The translations under genes and the position numbers were made by a program. The notes beneath the pieces were generated by a model, which was not told the origin of the DNA, did not search any database, and saw only the letters and a list, made by a program, of their open reading frames with translations. From Methanobacteriota archaeon (GTDB lineage Archaea; Thermoplasmatota; Thermoplasmata; RBG-16-68-12), in the NCBI GenBank assembly GCA_005879045.1, contig VBLV01000146.1, positions 1-13,811 of the forward strand: DNA of 13,811 nt, given 5' to 3'. Every line of letters starts with the position of its first letter. The first letter of the stretch is position 1. Below are positions 13,722-13,811 of the stretch, in pieces.

Positions 13722-13811
13722 TCACGGCAGGTCTTCGGGATTCCACGCCACGTGCGAGCTCTCGTCGAGCGAGTCGAGGCGCTCCATGTCCGCTCGCTTC
13801 AATTCGAACTC
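13722..13811 (-). CDS. C-terminal end of an unidentified protein (partial)
   Basis: The minus strand is open from the right edge to a TGA at 13722-13724. It encodes 29 residues: FELKRADMERLDSLDESSH and then VAWNPEDLP. The charged, balanced composition and clean stop look like a real C-terminus. The frame runs in the same direction as the primase and ends 57 bases upstream of its GTG. Too little is visible to name it. Confidence 0.45.
   Translation of the reverse strand, partial: EFELKRADMERLDSLDESSHVAWNPEDLP

Noticed and set aside
1..13811. CRISPR arrays, insertion sequences, tRNA/rRNA genes, attachment sites
   Set aside because: No regularly spaced repeats, transposase-like frames, terminal inverted repeats or structured RNA signatures were found on reading both strands.

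Overview
The window looks like chromosomal DNA from a GC-rich archaeon, most plausibly an uncultured Thermoplasmatota-type lineage. That placement is inference. It rests on an HTH_10 (bacterio-opsin-activator type) regulator, an archaeo-eukaryotic primase small subunit, TATA-like boxes at about -27 and apparently leaderless starts (GTG or ATG). Several other genes (tag, TfoX-N, sulfite-oxidase type, RidA) are shared with bacteria. I see no rRNA, tRNA, CRISPR array, transposase or IS end. Genes are tightly packed and no stretch over 300 bases lacks a gene.

Layout. (1) 24-1903 (+): a P-loop GTPase followed 11 bases later by a protein resembling GTPase-associated protein 1 (GAP1-N/M). This pairing is typical of NTPase-based biological conflict systems. 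A 466-residue orphan (1873-3273, -) converges on it and overlaps its end. (2) 3427-4449 (-): a molybdopterin sulfite-oxidase-family enzyme. (3) 4574-7671 (+): alpha/beta hydrolase, 3-methyladenine DNA glycosylase I (tag), a QW-repeat toroid protein translationally coupled to tag, and a flavin-reductase-like protein. (4) 10419-7682 (-): an ABC importer operon in the order ATPase, binding protein, single permease, probably for iron(III) or an oxyanion. (5) 10569-12850 (+): a TfoX-N protein, a striking HTH_10-MGMT fusion that looks like an archaeal counterpart of bacterial Ada, and a RidA protein with a lysine-rich tail. (6) 13811-12858 (-): the tail of an unidentified gene and a short PriS-like primase.

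How they may work together. Two alkylation-repair activities (Tag, and MGMT fused to a DNA-binding domain) lie about 5 kb apart. Upstream of the fusion gene is a perfect 14-bp palindrome with an extra half-site spaced 11 bp away. A related GC-rich tandem repeat follows the TATA box of tag. This suggests, without proving it, an archaeal adaptive response to alkylation that evolved separately from Ada. The GTPase/GAP1 pair is the second candidate for an under-described system, but any further component upstream lies outside the window. The ABC importer could supply Mo or another oxyanion for the sulfite-oxidase enzyme; that link is only contextual.
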